From: Zoogloea sp021286885
GTDB taxonomy: Bacteria; Pseudomonadota; Gammaproteobacteria; Burkholderiales; Rhodocyclaceae
Direction: 5' to 3' (one strand)
Length of the DNA: 64,000 nt
Assembly: GCF_041915215.1 (NCBI RefSeq)
Contig: NZ_JAYSBV010000001.1
Shown here one piece after another: positions 34,991 to 43,998 of this stretch. The position numbers and the translations under genes are program-made. The number at the start of each line of letters is the position of its first letter. The stretch's first letter is position 1. Under the pieces are notes generated by a model. It was not told where the DNA came from. It was given only the letters and a program-made list of their open reading frames with translations, and searched no databases.

Positions 34991-36127
34991 TCAGAAATCG
35001 TCGCTCGGCGGTACGGACGCAGCCTTGATGGCGGCCAGATGGTCAAGGGCGATGTCGGTCAGGGTCTGGCGCAGCAGATCCAGGCCTTCGCCTGTCCGGG
35101 CGCTCAGCAAAATCTTTGTGATCTTACCACAAGCGTCCCGCTGGACTTCCGGCTCGGCCTGAGTCGCGTCGATCTTGTTCCAGATCTGGATCTGGGGCAG
35201 ATGGGCCGCGCCAATTTCTTCAAGCACACCATTGACCGCATGGATCTGGCCCTCCCGGTCATCACTGGACGAATCCACCACATGCAGCAACACGTCTGCC
35301 GAGATGGTTTCTTCCAGCGTGGCATGGAAAGCCGCCACCAGCGCGTGGGGCAGGTCCCTGATGAATCCGACCGTATCCGATAGAACAATGTTCCCGGCCT
35401 CGCCCAAATACAGGCGGCGGGAGGTGGTGTCGAGGGTGGCGAAAAGCTGGTCTGCCGCGTAGGCGCCCGCTTTGGTGAGGGCATTGAACAAGGTGGACTT
35501 GCCTGCGTTGGTGTAGCCCACCAAAGACACGCTCAGCACATCACGCCGCTCCCGGGCCCGGCGTCGCACGCCGCGCTGGCGCTCCAGCTGACGCAGCTTG
35601 GATTTGAGGAGCTTGACCCGTTCACCCAGCAGACGGCGGTCGGTTTCCAGCTGCTTTTCACCGGGGCCACGCAGGCCGATACCGCCTTTCTGGCGTTCCA
35701 AGTGAGTCCAGCCCCGAACCAGACGGGTGGCCAGGTGTTCCAGCTGGGCCAGTTCGACCTGGAGCTTGCCCTCATGGCTCTTGGCACGCAGGGCGAAAAT
35801 ATCGAGGATCAGGGCGGAGCGATCCACCACCCGGCAGCTCAGGCGACGTTCGAGGTTGCGCTGCTGGGCCGGACTGATGTCGTGGTTGAAGATCACCAGG
35901 TCGGCTTCATTCAGGCGCACCGCCATGCCGATCTCGTCCGCCTTGCCGGAACCGACAAAGTGGGCAGGATCGGGAGCCTGACGCTTGGCCTGGATGATGC
36001 CCACCACTTCGGCGCCAGCCGATTCGGCGAGCAGGCGAATTTCGGCCAGGCGTTCATCAATGACGCCTTGGCCGAAATCGATCTGAACAAGAATTGCGCG
36101 GGTTCCCGCAGCGGGTCTGTCAAACAT
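34991..36127 (-). CDS. hflX: GTPase HflX
   Basis: A 378-residue ribosome-associated GTPase that splits stalled 70S ribosomes. The N-terminal HflX domain contains FVGSGKADEIG and FNHDISPAQQRNLE, a basic helical linker follows (KLRQLERQRGVRRRARERR), and the G domain shows G1 GYTNAGKST near residue 208, G3 DTVGFIRDLPH, and G4 NKID near 318. It is downstream of hfq by 60 bases with a small hairpin (AAGGCCC/GGGCC near 36147) between them, and 66 bases ahead of hflK. Confidence 0.95.
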   Translation of the reverse strand: MFDRPAAGTRAILVQIDFGQGVIDERLAEIRLLAESAGAEVVGIIQAKRQAPDPAHFVGSGKADEIGMAVRLNEADLVIFNHDISPAQQRNLERRLSCRVVDRSALILDIFALRAKSHEGKLQVELAQLEHLATRLVRGWTHLERQKGGIGLRGPGEKQLETDRRLLGERVKLLKSKLRQLERQRGVRRRARERRDVLSVSLVGYTNAGKSTLFNALTKAGAYAADQLFATLDTTSRRLYLGEAGNIVLSDTVGFIRDLPHALVAAFHATLEETISADVLLHVVDSSSDDREGQIHAVNGVLEEIGAAHLPQIQIWNKIDATQAEPEVQRDACGKITKILLSARTGEGLDLLRQTLTDIALDHLAAIKAASVPPSDDF

Positions 36128-36187
36128 GCGGGAAGCCCGGACAAGAAAGGCCCATCAAGGGCCGGAAGAAGGACAGAACTCGCAAAC

Positions 36188-36430
36188 TCAGCCTGCGGCC
36201 TCGTTCTGTTCCTGCTGAATATTGACGGGGCGGGCGGGCACGACGGTGGAGATGGCGTGCTTGTAGACCATCTGGGTGACGGTGTTCTTCAGCAGCACCA
36301 CGTACTGGTCGAAGGATTCCACCTGGCCTTGCAGCTTGATGCCGTTCACCAGATAGATGGAGACCGGCACGTGTTCACGGCGCAAAGCGTTCAGAAACGG
36401 ATCTTGCAGGAGTTGCCCCTTATTGCTCAT
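36188..36430 (-). CDS. hfq: RNA chaperone Hfq
   Basis: An 80-residue Sm-like protein that pairs small RNAs with mRNAs as a hexamer. Sm1 covers QDPFLNALRREHVPVSIYLVNGIKLQGQVESFDQ with the proximal-face residues, and Sm2 is YKHAISTVVPARPV with the conserved YKHA. The C-terminal tail is very short (about 10 residues), as usual in betaproteobacteria compared with the 35 or so residues in E. coli. AGAGG lies 8 bases before the ATG. Confidence 0.97.
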   Translation of the reverse strand: MSNKGQLLQDPFLNALRREHVPVSIYLVNGIKLQGQVESFDQYVVLLKNTVTQMVYKHAISTVVPARPVNIQQEQNEAAG

Positions 36431-36461
36431 GGTTTGAACCTCTTGGTTTTAGTTTGAAATA

Positions 36462-36467
36462 ATTATA
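36462..36467 (-). promoter_or_regulatory. Candidate -10 box for hfq
   Basis: A perfect TATAAT on the minus strand, 31 bases before the hfq ATG. The -35 position shows no good match; a 7-bp hairpin (36482-36501) sits just upstream. Confidence 0.5.
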
Positions 36468-36524
36468 GAGCCTTTTGCTGCACCGCCGCAGGCACGGCGG
36501 TTCGGGCACTTGTGGTGTGGCTTA

Positions 36525-37856
36525 TCAGGCGTCCCGTTCAGCAAACGGATTGTGGGTCGACTTGAACTGGATGCGCAAGGGCGTTCCTTCCAGATGGAAA
36601 GCTTCCTGGAAGCAGCGCTCCAGGTAACGCACATACGAGGGCTGGATATGGTCGAGGGATGCCCCGTGGATCACGATCACCGGCGGATTCATGCCGCCTT
36701 GGTGAGCGTAACGCATCTTGGGACGGAAGCCCCCGTGGCGCGGCGGCTGCTGGCGCATCACGGCATCCATCAGGAGACGGGTCAGCTTGGGGGTGGCCAG
36801 CTTGGTCATGGCGGCGGCGTAGGCGCCATCCACGGCCTTCAGCATGGGAACAATCCCCTGCCCGCGCAGGGCCGAAACGTACAGGAAGCGCGCAAAACCC
36901 AGGAAGGGCAGCTTGCGGGCGATCTCGTCCTTGATGCGCTGACGGCGGTAATCATCCACCGCATCCCACTTGTTCACGATCACCACCAGGGCGCGGCCCG
37001 CTTCGAGCACGAAGCCGGCGATGTGGGCGTCCTGATCGGAGATGTCCTGGCTGGCATCCAGCACCAGCACCGCCACGTTACATTGCTCGACGGCCTGGAG
37101 GGTCTTGATAACCGAGAATTTCTCGACCGCTTCAAACACCTTGCCACGCTTGCGCAGGCCGGCGGTGTCGATCAGGGTGTAGTGCTTGCCGTTGCGGTCG
37201 AAGGGGATCTCGATGGCATCCCGGGTGGTGCCCGGCATGTCGAAGGCGATCACCCGCTCTTCGCCCAGCAGGGTATTCACCAGGGTGGACTTGCCCACAT
37301 TCGGACGCCCCACGATGGCAACGCGGGGGCCCTTGGGGGCCGGCTCGTCGTCGGAGGGGTCGATGGGGAAGTCTTCGAGCACCAGTTCCATCAGGGCGTT
37401 GATGCTGTCACCGTGGGCTGCCGAGACGCACAGGGGCTCACCCAGACCGAGGGCGTGGAACTCCGCCGCAATCATGGGCTTGTTCATCCCTTCGGCCTTG
37501 TTCACCACCAGGTAGCAGGGACGACCCACCCGCCGCAGGCGGCTGGCGATCTGTTCGTCGTGGGGGGTGAGGCCGCTACGGGCATCCACCATGAACAGCA
37601 GCGCATCGGCTTCGGCAATGGCCTGTTCAGCCTGGCGTGCCATTTCGTGCACGATGCCGTCCTTGGCCACCGGGTCGAAACCGGCCGTATCCACCACCAC
37701 GAACTCGCGCTCGTTGACCCGACCCATGCCGTAACGGCGGTCGCGGGTCAGGCCGGAATAATCCGCCACCAGCGCGTCCCGCGTCTTGGTCAGGCGGTTG
37801 AAAAGGGTCGACTTGCCCACATTGGGGCGGCCAACCAAAACAAGCGTAGGTTTCAC
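36525..37856 (-). CDS. der: Ribosome-assembly GTPase Der (EngA)
   Basis: A 443-residue protein with two tandem G domains and a C-terminal KH-like domain, needed for 50S subunit assembly. The first P loop is GRPNVGKSTLFNRL near residue 8, the second is GRPNVGKSTLVNTLLGEE near 185; each is followed by DTAGF/DTAGL and NKAE/NKWD. The KH-like end contains GGFRPKMRYAHQGG. It follows bamB by 15 bases. Length and order of domains are normal. Confidence 0.97.
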   Translation of the reverse strand: MKPTLVLVGRPNVGKSTLFNRLTKTRDALVADYSGLTRDRRYGMGRVNEREFVVVDTAGFDPVAKDGIVHEMARQAEQAIAEADALLFMVDARSGLTPHDEQIASRLRRVGRPCYLVVNKAEGMNKPMIAAEFHALGLGEPLCVSAAHGDSINALMELVLEDFPIDPSDDEPAPKGPRVAIVGRPNVGKSTLVNTLLGEERVIAFDMPGTTRDAIEIPFDRNGKHYTLIDTAGLRKRGKVFEAVEKFSVIKTLQAVEQCNVAVLVLDASQDISDQDAHIAGFVLEAGRALVVIVNKWDAVDDYRRQRIKDEIARKLPFLGFARFLYVSALRGQGIVPMLKAVDGAYAAAMTKLATPKLTRLLMDAVMRQQPPRHGGFRPKMRYAHQGGMNPPVIVIHGASLDHIQPSYVRYLERCFQEAFHLEGTPLRIQFKSTHNPFAERDA

Positions 37857-37871
37857 GCGAATACTGCTCCG

Positions 37872-39014
37872 TTATTGCACTGCCAGACCATACACGCTGC
37901 CGTTGCGGGTCTGGACGACATATTCGCCATTAACCCGCAGGGGATCGGCCAGCACCGGGCTGCCATCGGTCTTCTGGCGAGCCACGAAGGCGCCGTCGTC
38001 CCGGGACAGGAAATGCACGATCCCTTCCACATCAGCGACCACCAGGTAGTTGCCGAGCACCCGAGGCCGGGCCGGCGTGCGCCCCACCAGTTGCTCCTGC
38101 TTCCACAGGCTGGCGCCGGTCGAAAGGTCGAGGGCGTGTATGGCCCCTTTGTCATCGGCCACAAAGACCGCTTTATCATCCATGTCGAGGCCGGCCGCGC
38201 TGGAGATGTCCCGGGTCCACAGCACGCTGCCGTTGGCCGGATCAAAGCAGGCGAGGCGCCCCTGGTAAGCGACCGCGCAGGCTGCCTTGGGGCCCATCAC
38301 CGGCAGGCTGGCGATATCCGCCACCCGCTCCAGTTCGGTGGTGCCCTTGGGCACAGCCACGGTGCCTTCCCACATCAGATTCCCGTTCTGGGGATTGAGG
38401 GCCACCAGCTTGCCGCCGGGAAAGCCCACAAACACCATTTTGTTGTCCACCACCACACCTGCGGCGCTACGCACCGCCAGGGGAGGCAGAACCCGCTGGT
38501 AAGTCCAGCGCTGCTTGCCGTCAGCCAGTTCGAGGCCAAACAGGCGCCCATCGCTGGCCCGCACCACCACCACACCATCCACAATGGCCGGCGCGGCCAG
38601 GACTTCCGCCCCGACCCGCACGCGCCAGCGCACCTTGCCGGTATCGGCGGCGAGGGCCACAACTTCACCCTTGGGGGTGGCGACCAGCACATTTTCGCCA
38701 TCGGCCCCCACACCCCCGGACACCGCTGCGCCCACGTCGGTTTTCCAGACGCGGCTCCTCTTCTCGATGCGCATCACCTGATCATCGCCTGCGGCGAAGA
38801 TCACATCCAGCACGGCCACCGGCTGGAGGGTGTAGGCCTCGCTGGCCCCCACCTTGACCCGCCAGGTGTCATTCAGCCGGATCTGGCTGGCCACCGGCTT
38901 GAGGGCCGGAAGCTTCTTGTCGCCCGAGGAAAAGGGATTCAGGCTGCTGCAGCCCTGCAGGGCCAGGGCCAGACCGAGGCCCAGCCAGACGGATTTGCGC
39001 ATCAGGGTCTTCAT
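37872..39014 (-). CDS. bamB: Outer-membrane protein assembly factor BamB
   Basis: A 380-residue lipoprotein with lipobox LALQGC (Cys22), anchored to the outer membrane. The mature part is an eight-bladed PQQ-type beta-propeller, with repeats such as GKVRWRVRVGAEV, GKQRWTYQRVLP, GNLMWEGTVAVPKG and GSVLWTRDISS. BamB docks on BamA and assists folding of outer-membrane barrels, several of which are encoded in this window. It shares a base with the stop of the YfgM-like gene. Confidence 0.96.
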   Translation of the reverse strand: MKTLMRKSVWLGLGLALALQGCSSLNPFSSGDKKLPALKPVASQIRLNDTWRVKVGASEAYTLQPVAVLDVIFAAGDDQVMRIEKRSRVWKTDVGAAVSGGVGADGENVLVATPKGEVVALAADTGKVRWRVRVGAEVLAAPAIVDGVVVVRASDGRLFGLELADGKQRWTYQRVLPPLAVRSAAGVVVDNKMVFVGFPGGKLVALNPQNGNLMWEGTVAVPKGTTELERVADIASLPVMGPKAACAVAYQGRLACFDPANGSVLWTRDISSAAGLDMDDKAVFVADDKGAIHALDLSTGASLWKQEQLVGRTPARPRVLGNYLVVADVEGIVHFLSRDDGAFVARQKTDGSPVLADPLRVNGEYVVQTRNGSVYGLAVQ

Positions 39015-39664
39015 CAGTTGGCACCACCCAGGGAGTCGAGTTTGGCCTGGGCCAGATCATGCAGGGCCTTGGCGTCCTGGCGGTCGGTCTTGTCGGTCAG
39101 CTCCAGGGCCTGCTTGTAGGCGGCCTTGGCTTCTGCGGTCTTGCCCTGGGCCACCAGCACATCACCCTTCAGATCGGCAAAGCGGGCCTCCAGGCCTTCG
39201 CCCGGCTTGGCCAGCTGGGCCAAGGCTTCGTCGTAGGCCTTGTCGTCCAGCAGCACGGCAGCCAGGCGCAGCTTGGCCAGATCCCGCAGGGCCGGATCGC
39301 TGGCCTTTTCAGCGGCCCAGGCCAGCTGGGTACGGGCGTTCTTGGCGTCGCCTGCATCCACCTGCACCTTGGCGGCCAGCAGCACGCCCAGGTCGGCATA
39401 CACGGTGCCGGAATACTTGGAGATCAGCTCACCGGCCGCTTCCCGGGCCTGCTGGCCGTTGTGGGCCTGGGCGGCCTGCTGGACGCTGGTGTACAGGGCC
39501 GAGGCTTCGGCGGCCTGCTTGCGCTGGTTCCAGTGCCAGCCCTGATAGCCCGCAGCGATCAGCGCCACGGCCAGGGTGACGCCACTTACCAGATTGCCGT
39601 ACTGCTCCCACCAGGCTTTGATCTGGGAAAGCTGTTCCTGCTCTTCAAGGTCATACGCTGCCAT
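39014..39664 (-). CDS. YfgM-like TPR membrane protein
   Basis: A 216-residue protein with a short cytoplasmic N-terminus (MAAYDLEEQEQLSQIKAWW), one membrane helix at about 23-42, and periplasmic TPR-like helices with FADLKGDVLVAQGKTAEAKA near 160. This fits YfgM, an ancillary SecYEG subunit that works with periplasmic chaperones. The longest frame starts at 39742 inside hisS; I chose ATG 39664, which gives the family N-terminus and has GGAAG upstream, with a 14-base overlap into hisS. Confidence 0.92.
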   Translation of the reverse strand: MAAYDLEEQEQLSQIKAWWEQYGNLVSGVTLAVALIAAGYQGWHWNQRKQAAEASALYTSVQQAAQAHNGQQAREAAGELISKYSGTVYADLGVLLAAKVQVDAGDAKNARTQLAWAAEKASDPALRDLAKLRLAAVLLDDKAYDEALAQLAKPGEGLEARFADLKGDVLVAQGKTAEAKAAYKQALELTDKTDRQDAKALHDLAQAKLDSLGGAN

Positions 39665-40946
39665 CTTCGTCTTCCACACCAAGGAGGCGTTCAGCCAGGG
39701 TTTCGGGGAGTACATCCATGGGAATGCGCACCTGCTCGCCACGGCTCAGCAGGGGCTTGAGGCTGACTTCGCCAGCGGCGGCTTCGTCGTCGCCGATCAC
39801 CACCGCGTAGGGGGCGCCGGAGGCATCTGCCTTTTTCATCTGGGACTTGAAGCTGCCACCGCCGCAGTGGAGCACCACCGAGAAGCCCGCGCTGCGCAGG
39901 CCTTCAGCGGCCCGGAAGGCGGCGCGACGGGCTGCGTCGCCCGCATGCACCACGTACACGTCCGGCTCCTGGCGGCCCAGGGCGTTGCCGCTTTCAACCC
40001 ACAGGCTCAGCAGACGCTCGACGCCCATCGCAAAACCGGCAGCCGGCGCGGGCTTGCCGCCCAGTTGGGCCACGAGGCCGTCGTAACGCCCACCGGCGCA
40101 TACGGTGCCTTGGGAGCCCAGGCGGGTGGTCACCCACTCGAACACAGTGCGGTTGTAGTAGTCGAGGCCACGCACCAGCCGGTGATTGATCCGGTAGGGA
40201 ATGCCCGCATCCTTGAGGATGGTCTGGACCCCTTCAAAGTGGGCCAGGGACTCTTCGCCCAGGTAGTCCATCAGCTTGGGGGCTGCTTCAACAATCGCCT
40301 GCAGATCCGGATTTTTGGTATCGAGGATGCGCAGCGGGTTGCTGTAGAGGCGGCGCTTGCCGTCTTCGTCGAGCTTGTCCTGGTGGCCTTCGAGGTAGGC
40401 AATCAGGGCGGCCCGGTGGGTGGCGCGTTCTTCGGCGCTGCCCAGGGAGTTGATTTCAAGCTTGATGTCGTCCAGGCCCAGATCGTCCCACAGGCGGGCG
40501 CACATCAGGATCAGCTCGGCGTCGATGTCCGGCCCTTCGTAGCCCAGGGCTTCGATCCCCACCTGATGGAACTGGCGGTAGCGGCCTTTCTGGGGGCGCT
40601 CATGGCGGAACATGGGGCCGTGGTAGTAGAGGCGCTGGGGCTGGCTGAACAGCAGGTTGTGCTGAATCGCGGCGCGCACGCAGGAGGCGGTGCCTTCCGG
40701 GCGCAGGGTCAGGGCTTCGCCGTTCAGGGCATCGACGAAGGAATACATTTCCTTTTCGACGATGTCGGTCACTTCACCGATGGCCCGCTTGAACAGGGGG
40801 GTGGGCTCCACGATGGGCATCCGGATGGGCCGGTAGCCGTAGCTGTGCAGCCACTCGCGGATGATTTCTTCGAATTGTTCCCAGATTTCGGCCTCGTCGG
40901 GCAGGATGTCGTTCATCCCGCGCACGGCCTGGAGAGTCTTGCTCAT
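39651..40946 (-). CDS. hisS: Histidyl-tRNA synthetase
   Basis: A 431-residue class II synthetase. Motif 1 lies around residue 45-75 (YRPIRMPIVEPTPLFKRAIG), motif 2 near 112-125 (GPMFRHERPQKGRYRQFHQ), the histidine-specific block GLDYYNRTVFEWV near 265, and motif 3 near 310 (AAGFAMGVERLL). The C-terminal anticodon-binding domain begins with PDVYVVHAG. It lies between ispG and the yfgM-like gene, the order seen in many beta- and gammaproteobacteria. Confidence 0.97.
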   Translation of the reverse strand: MSKTLQAVRGMNDILPDEAEIWEQFEEIIREWLHSYGYRPIRMPIVEPTPLFKRAIGEVTDIVEKEMYSFVDALNGEALTLRPEGTASCVRAAIQHNLLFSQPQRLYYHGPMFRHERPQKGRYRQFHQVGIEALGYEGPDIDAELILMCARLWDDLGLDDIKLEINSLGSAEERATHRAALIAYLEGHQDKLDEDGKRRLYSNPLRILDTKNPDLQAIVEAAPKLMDYLGEESLAHFEGVQTILKDAGIPYRINHRLVRGLDYYNRTVFEWVTTRLGSQGTVCAGGRYDGLVAQLGGKPAPAAGFAMGVERLLSLWVESGNALGRQEPDVYVVHAGDAARRAAFRAAEGLRSAGFSVVLHCGGGSFKSQMKKADASGAPYAVVIGDDEAAAGEVSLKPLLSRGEQVRIPMDVLPETLAERLLGVEDEDGSV

Positions 40947-40979
40947 AGGTGGTCGTTGGGTTGTTGTTCTTCCGCCGGA

Positions 40980-42245
40980 TCAGGCCGGCGCACCTTTCTT
41001 GGGGTAAGTACGCTCCACATAGCGTTCGATGATGCCCTTGAACTCGCTGGCGATGTTGTCGCCGCGCAGGGTCAGGGTCTTGACCCCATCTTCGAACACC
41101 GGCGCCGCCGGGCTTTCGCCCGTGCCAGGCAGGGAGATCCCGATGTTGGCATGCTTGCTCTCGCCGGGGCCATTCACCACGCAGCCCATCACCGCCAGGG
41201 TCATGTTCTCGACCCCGTCGTAAATGTCGCGCCAAATCGGCATCTGGGTGCGTACGAAGGTCTGCACCTCGGAGGCCAGCTCTTGGAACAGGGTGCTGGT
41301 CGTCCGCCCACAGCCCGGGCAAGCCGTCACCATGGGGGTAAAGGCACGCAAGCCCATGGTTTGCAGGATTTCCTGGGAAACGATGACTTCCTGGGCCCGA
41401 TTGCCGTTGGGCTCGGGGGTCAGGGAAACGCGGATGGTGTCGCCGATGCCCTCCTGGAGCAGCACCGAGAGGGCCGCCGTGGACGCCACGATGCCCTTGG
41501 AACCCATGCCCGCCTCGGTGAGGCCCAGGTGCAGGGGGTAATGACAGCGGCGGGCCAGATCCCGATACACGGCGATCAGATCTTGCACGCTGCTCACCTT
41601 GGCCGACAGGATGATCTTGTCGCCGGCCAGACCGTATTCTTCGGCCTTCTGGGCAGATTCGAGGGCAGAGACCACCAGGGCCTCCCGCATCACCGCGCCC
41701 GCATCCCGGGGGATTGCGCGGCCTGCGTTCTCGTCCATGATGCGGGCGAGCACCGACTGATCCAGGCTACCCCAGTTCACGCCGATGCGCACCGGCTTGT
41801 CGTACTTGCAGGCCAGTTCGATGATGGACGCAAACTGGGTGTCGCGCTTGGCGCCCTGCCCCACGTTGCCCGGGTTGATGCGCAGCTTGTCCAGAGCCTC
41901 GGCACAGGCCGGGTGATCCTGGAGCAGCTTGTGGCCGTTGTAATGGAAATCGCCCACCAGGGGCACATCCAGATTCATCCGGAGCAGCTGCTCCTTGATG
42001 AGGGGCACGGCGCGGGCAGCTTCATCGTTGTTGACGGTGATGCGCACCAGCTCGGAACCCGCCCGGGCCAGTTCGGCCACCTGCATGGCCGTGGCAAAGT
42101 CATCGGCGGTGTCGGTATTGGTCATGGACTGGACGACCACGGGGGCGTCCGAACCTATCAACACCCGCCCCACCCGCACTTGGCGGGTCGGACGACGCAT
42201 ACCGGGGCGACCGGAAATCAGAAGATCCATGCTTCGTTCCATCAT
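40980..42245 (-). CDS. ispG: 4-hydroxy-3-methylbut-2-enyl diphosphate synthase
   Basis: A 421-residue iron-sulfur enzyme of the methylerythritol phosphate pathway, converting the cyclic diphosphate to HMBPP. The TIM-barrel part contains VVVQSMTNTDTAD and INPGNVG; the cluster-binding end has TACPGCGRTTSTLFQ with two cysteines and MGCVVNGPGESKHANIG with the third cysteine and the glutamate ligand. The long insert between residues 220 and 300 is usual for proteobacterial IspG. It overlaps rodZ by 4 bases. Two other pathway genes, dxs and ispA, lie at 47-50 kb. Confidence 0.96.
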   Translation of the reverse strand: MMERSMDLLISGRPGMRRPTRQVRVGRVLIGSDAPVVVQSMTNTDTADDFATAMQVAELARAGSELVRITVNNDEAARAVPLIKEQLLRMNLDVPLVGDFHYNGHKLLQDHPACAEALDKLRINPGNVGQGAKRDTQFASIIELACKYDKPVRIGVNWGSLDQSVLARIMDENAGRAIPRDAGAVMREALVVSALESAQKAEEYGLAGDKIILSAKVSSVQDLIAVYRDLARRCHYPLHLGLTEAGMGSKGIVASTAALSVLLQEGIGDTIRVSLTPEPNGNRAQEVIVSQEILQTMGLRAFTPMVTACPGCGRTTSTLFQELASEVQTFVRTQMPIWRDIYDGVENMTLAVMGCVVNGPGESKHANIGISLPGTGESPAAPVFEDGVKTLTLRGDNIASEFKGIIERYVERTYPKKGAPA

Positions 42246-43204
42246 TCAAGCGTCAGACGGGCCACGCTGGATTTGGCGGCCACTTGGAGATCGACGGGTT
42301 TGCCGTTGCGCGTGAGCTTCACGGACTGGGCGTTGCCCACCACCAAGGTCAGAGGGGCCTGCCCCTCCACCTCTTTGGAAGACCCTGCCGGAACCAGCTG
42401 GGAAAGGAGGATCTTGCCCTGGGCGTCCTTCACTTCAACCCAGGATTCCTGTTCAAAATGGAAACCGAGCTTGTCCACACCCCCCGCCGGACGGGGTGCA
42501 TCGGCCCCAGCCGGGGCCGGCGCCTTGGGCGCATCGATGGGCTTGGCCTCAGCGGGCTTGCTGTCCGCAGGCGCGGGCTTGGCCTCAGCAGCGGACGCTT
42601 CAGCAGGACGGGGCTCAGGCTTGGTTTCGGAGGTGGGCACAGGGGCTGCAGATTGCACATCAGCCCCCGGCGGCGTCACCGGCACAGCCTCGCTGACCGG
42701 GGCCGGCGCCGACTCGGATTTGGCCGGCAAGCTGGCCAGCAAGGCATCGACCGGGCGCACCCGCTGGCTGTCGTAATACCAACCGGCCAGCACCACCGCA
42801 AATAGCAGGGAGGCTGCAGCCACGCCGGGGAGTAGCGAGCGGCGCACCCGCCCCTTGCCGCGCCGGGGCATGTCGCCGCTGGCATTGGAGGGCGGAGCGA
42901 GGCGCACCGCGCTTTCATCCACCGCCGCTTCCAGGGTTGCGAGCAGGGGCGCCGGATCAAGCTTGAGGTAACGGGCGTAATTGCGCAGGAAGCCGCGCAC
43001 GAAGGCCATGCCCGGCAGGGCATCGAACTGACCGGCTTCCAGGGCCTGAATCTGGCGGGGGTTCAGCTTGAGGGAAGCCGCCACCTCAAACACGCTGACG
43101 CCCTGGCGCTCCCGGGCTTCCCGCAGGGCAGTGCCCACTTCCAGGGGGGCAGACTCCATCGGCGCCGGGGCCGATGCTTCGTTCACATCGCTCAGGTCGC
43201 TCAC
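42242..43204 (-). CDS. rodZ: RodZ-like cytoskeleton protein
   Basis: A 320-residue single-pass membrane protein. Residues 24-88 form an Xre-like helix-turn-helix (GTALREARERQGVSVFEVAA to LRNYARYLKLDP), which in RodZ contacts MreB. A basic segment (MPRRGKGRVRR) precedes the membrane helix at 126-144. An Ala/Pro-rich linker of about 90 residues leads to a C-terminal DUF4115 beta domain from about 250. It maintains rod shape. Overlaps of 4 bases with both pilW and ispG indicate a single translational unit. Confidence 0.93.
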   Translation of the reverse strand: MSDLSDVNEASAPAPMESAPLEVGTALREARERQGVSVFEVAASLKLNPRQIQALEAGQFDALPGMAFVRGFLRNYARYLKLDPAPLLATLEAAVDESAVRLAPPSNASGDMPRRGKGRVRRSLLPGVAAASLLFAVVLAGWYYDSQRVRPVDALLASLPAKSESAPAPVSEAVPVTPPGADVQSAAPVPTSETKPEPRPAEASAAEAKPAPADSKPAEAKPIDAPKAPAPAGADAPRPAGGVDKLGFHFEQESWVEVKDAQGKILLSQLVPAGSSKEVEGQAPLTLVVGNAQSVKLTRNGKPVDLQVAAKSSVARLTLE

Positions 43205-43998
43205 TGAAATTGCCCCTGCAGCAAGGCTTGGTACTCGGGAGAAGTGGGGAAACGGCGCTTGAGCTGCTGGGCGAAGCTGGCTTCGGCGGTGCGATTGGCC
43301 AGACGCCGCTCAACACGCAGGGCCAGCCACAGGCTCTCGGCTGTAGGCTCGCGCCCATCGTGCATCATCGCCAGATAGCGTCGGGCAACTTCATAGGTGC
43401 CGCGCTTGTAAGACAGCAGCGCCAAGTGGAACATCACGGGCGCGTTATTGCCGTCCGCATCCAGGGCGCGGCGGAAATACTGTTCGGCCTGAGGCTCGTT
43501 CTGGAGCCGCAAAGAACACAGCCCCGCATTGGCCAGAGCTCGGGTGGGCGTGGCGTAATAGGGATTGCGGGCGGCGGCGTTGAGCATCTCCAGCCCTTCC
43601 CGCTCGCGCCCGGAAGCGCACATGAACCAGCCGTAGCTGTTGAGGATGACCGGATCACCGGGCGCCAGGTTGAGGGCCCGCTGGAAGTTGCTGGCCGCGA
43701 GGCTGTTTTCTTCCAGATACATGTGCACGATGCCCATCAGCTCATAGGCCGGCGCGTAGCTGGAGTCGTAACTCGCCGCCTCCCGGGCCTCGTCGAGGGC
43801 AACCCCGTAGCGCCCGATCTGGGCATAAGCCGTTCCCAGCTCCACATGGGCCTTGGCCTTGCGCTGACCTTCGGAGGAAACGGGCTTTTCGGCACTGGGG
43901 CGCTCAAGGGCAGCACCCTCATGGGGGACATAGCCACCGGCACAGGCCGCCAGCCACAGGGGTAAGACCAGACCAGACACAAGGGGGCGCAGCTTCAC
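43201..43998 (-). CDS. pilW: Type IV pilus biogenesis lipoprotein PilW/PilF
   Basis: A 265-residue lipoprotein with lipobox LWLAAC (Cys19). The mature part has about six TPR motifs, for example AKAHVELGTAYAQIGRYGVAL, APAYELMGIVHMYLEENSLA, PVILNSYGWFMCASGRERE and APVMFHLALLSYKRGTYEVA. PilW/PilF helps the PilQ secretin assemble in the outer membrane. The gene order rlmN-pilW-rodZ-ispG is typical, and this is the only pilus gene in the window. It begins one base before the rlmN stop ends. Confidence 0.94.
   Translation of the reverse strand: MKLRPLVSGLVLPLWLAACAGGYVPHEGAALERPSAEKPVSSEGQRKAKAHVELGTAYAQIGRYGVALDEAREAASYDSSYAPAYELMGIVHMYLEENSLAASNFQRALNLAPGDPVILNSYGWFMCASGREREGLEMLNAAARNPYYATPTRALANAGLCSLRLQNEPQAEQYFRRALDADGNNAPVMFHLALLSYKRGTYEVARRYLAMMHDGREPTAESLWLALRVERRLANRTAEASFAQQLKRRFPTSPEYQALLQGQFQ

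Noticed and set aside
36482..36501. Terminator between der and hfq
   Set aside because: A 7-bp GC hairpin is present but no T run follows it in transcription direction.
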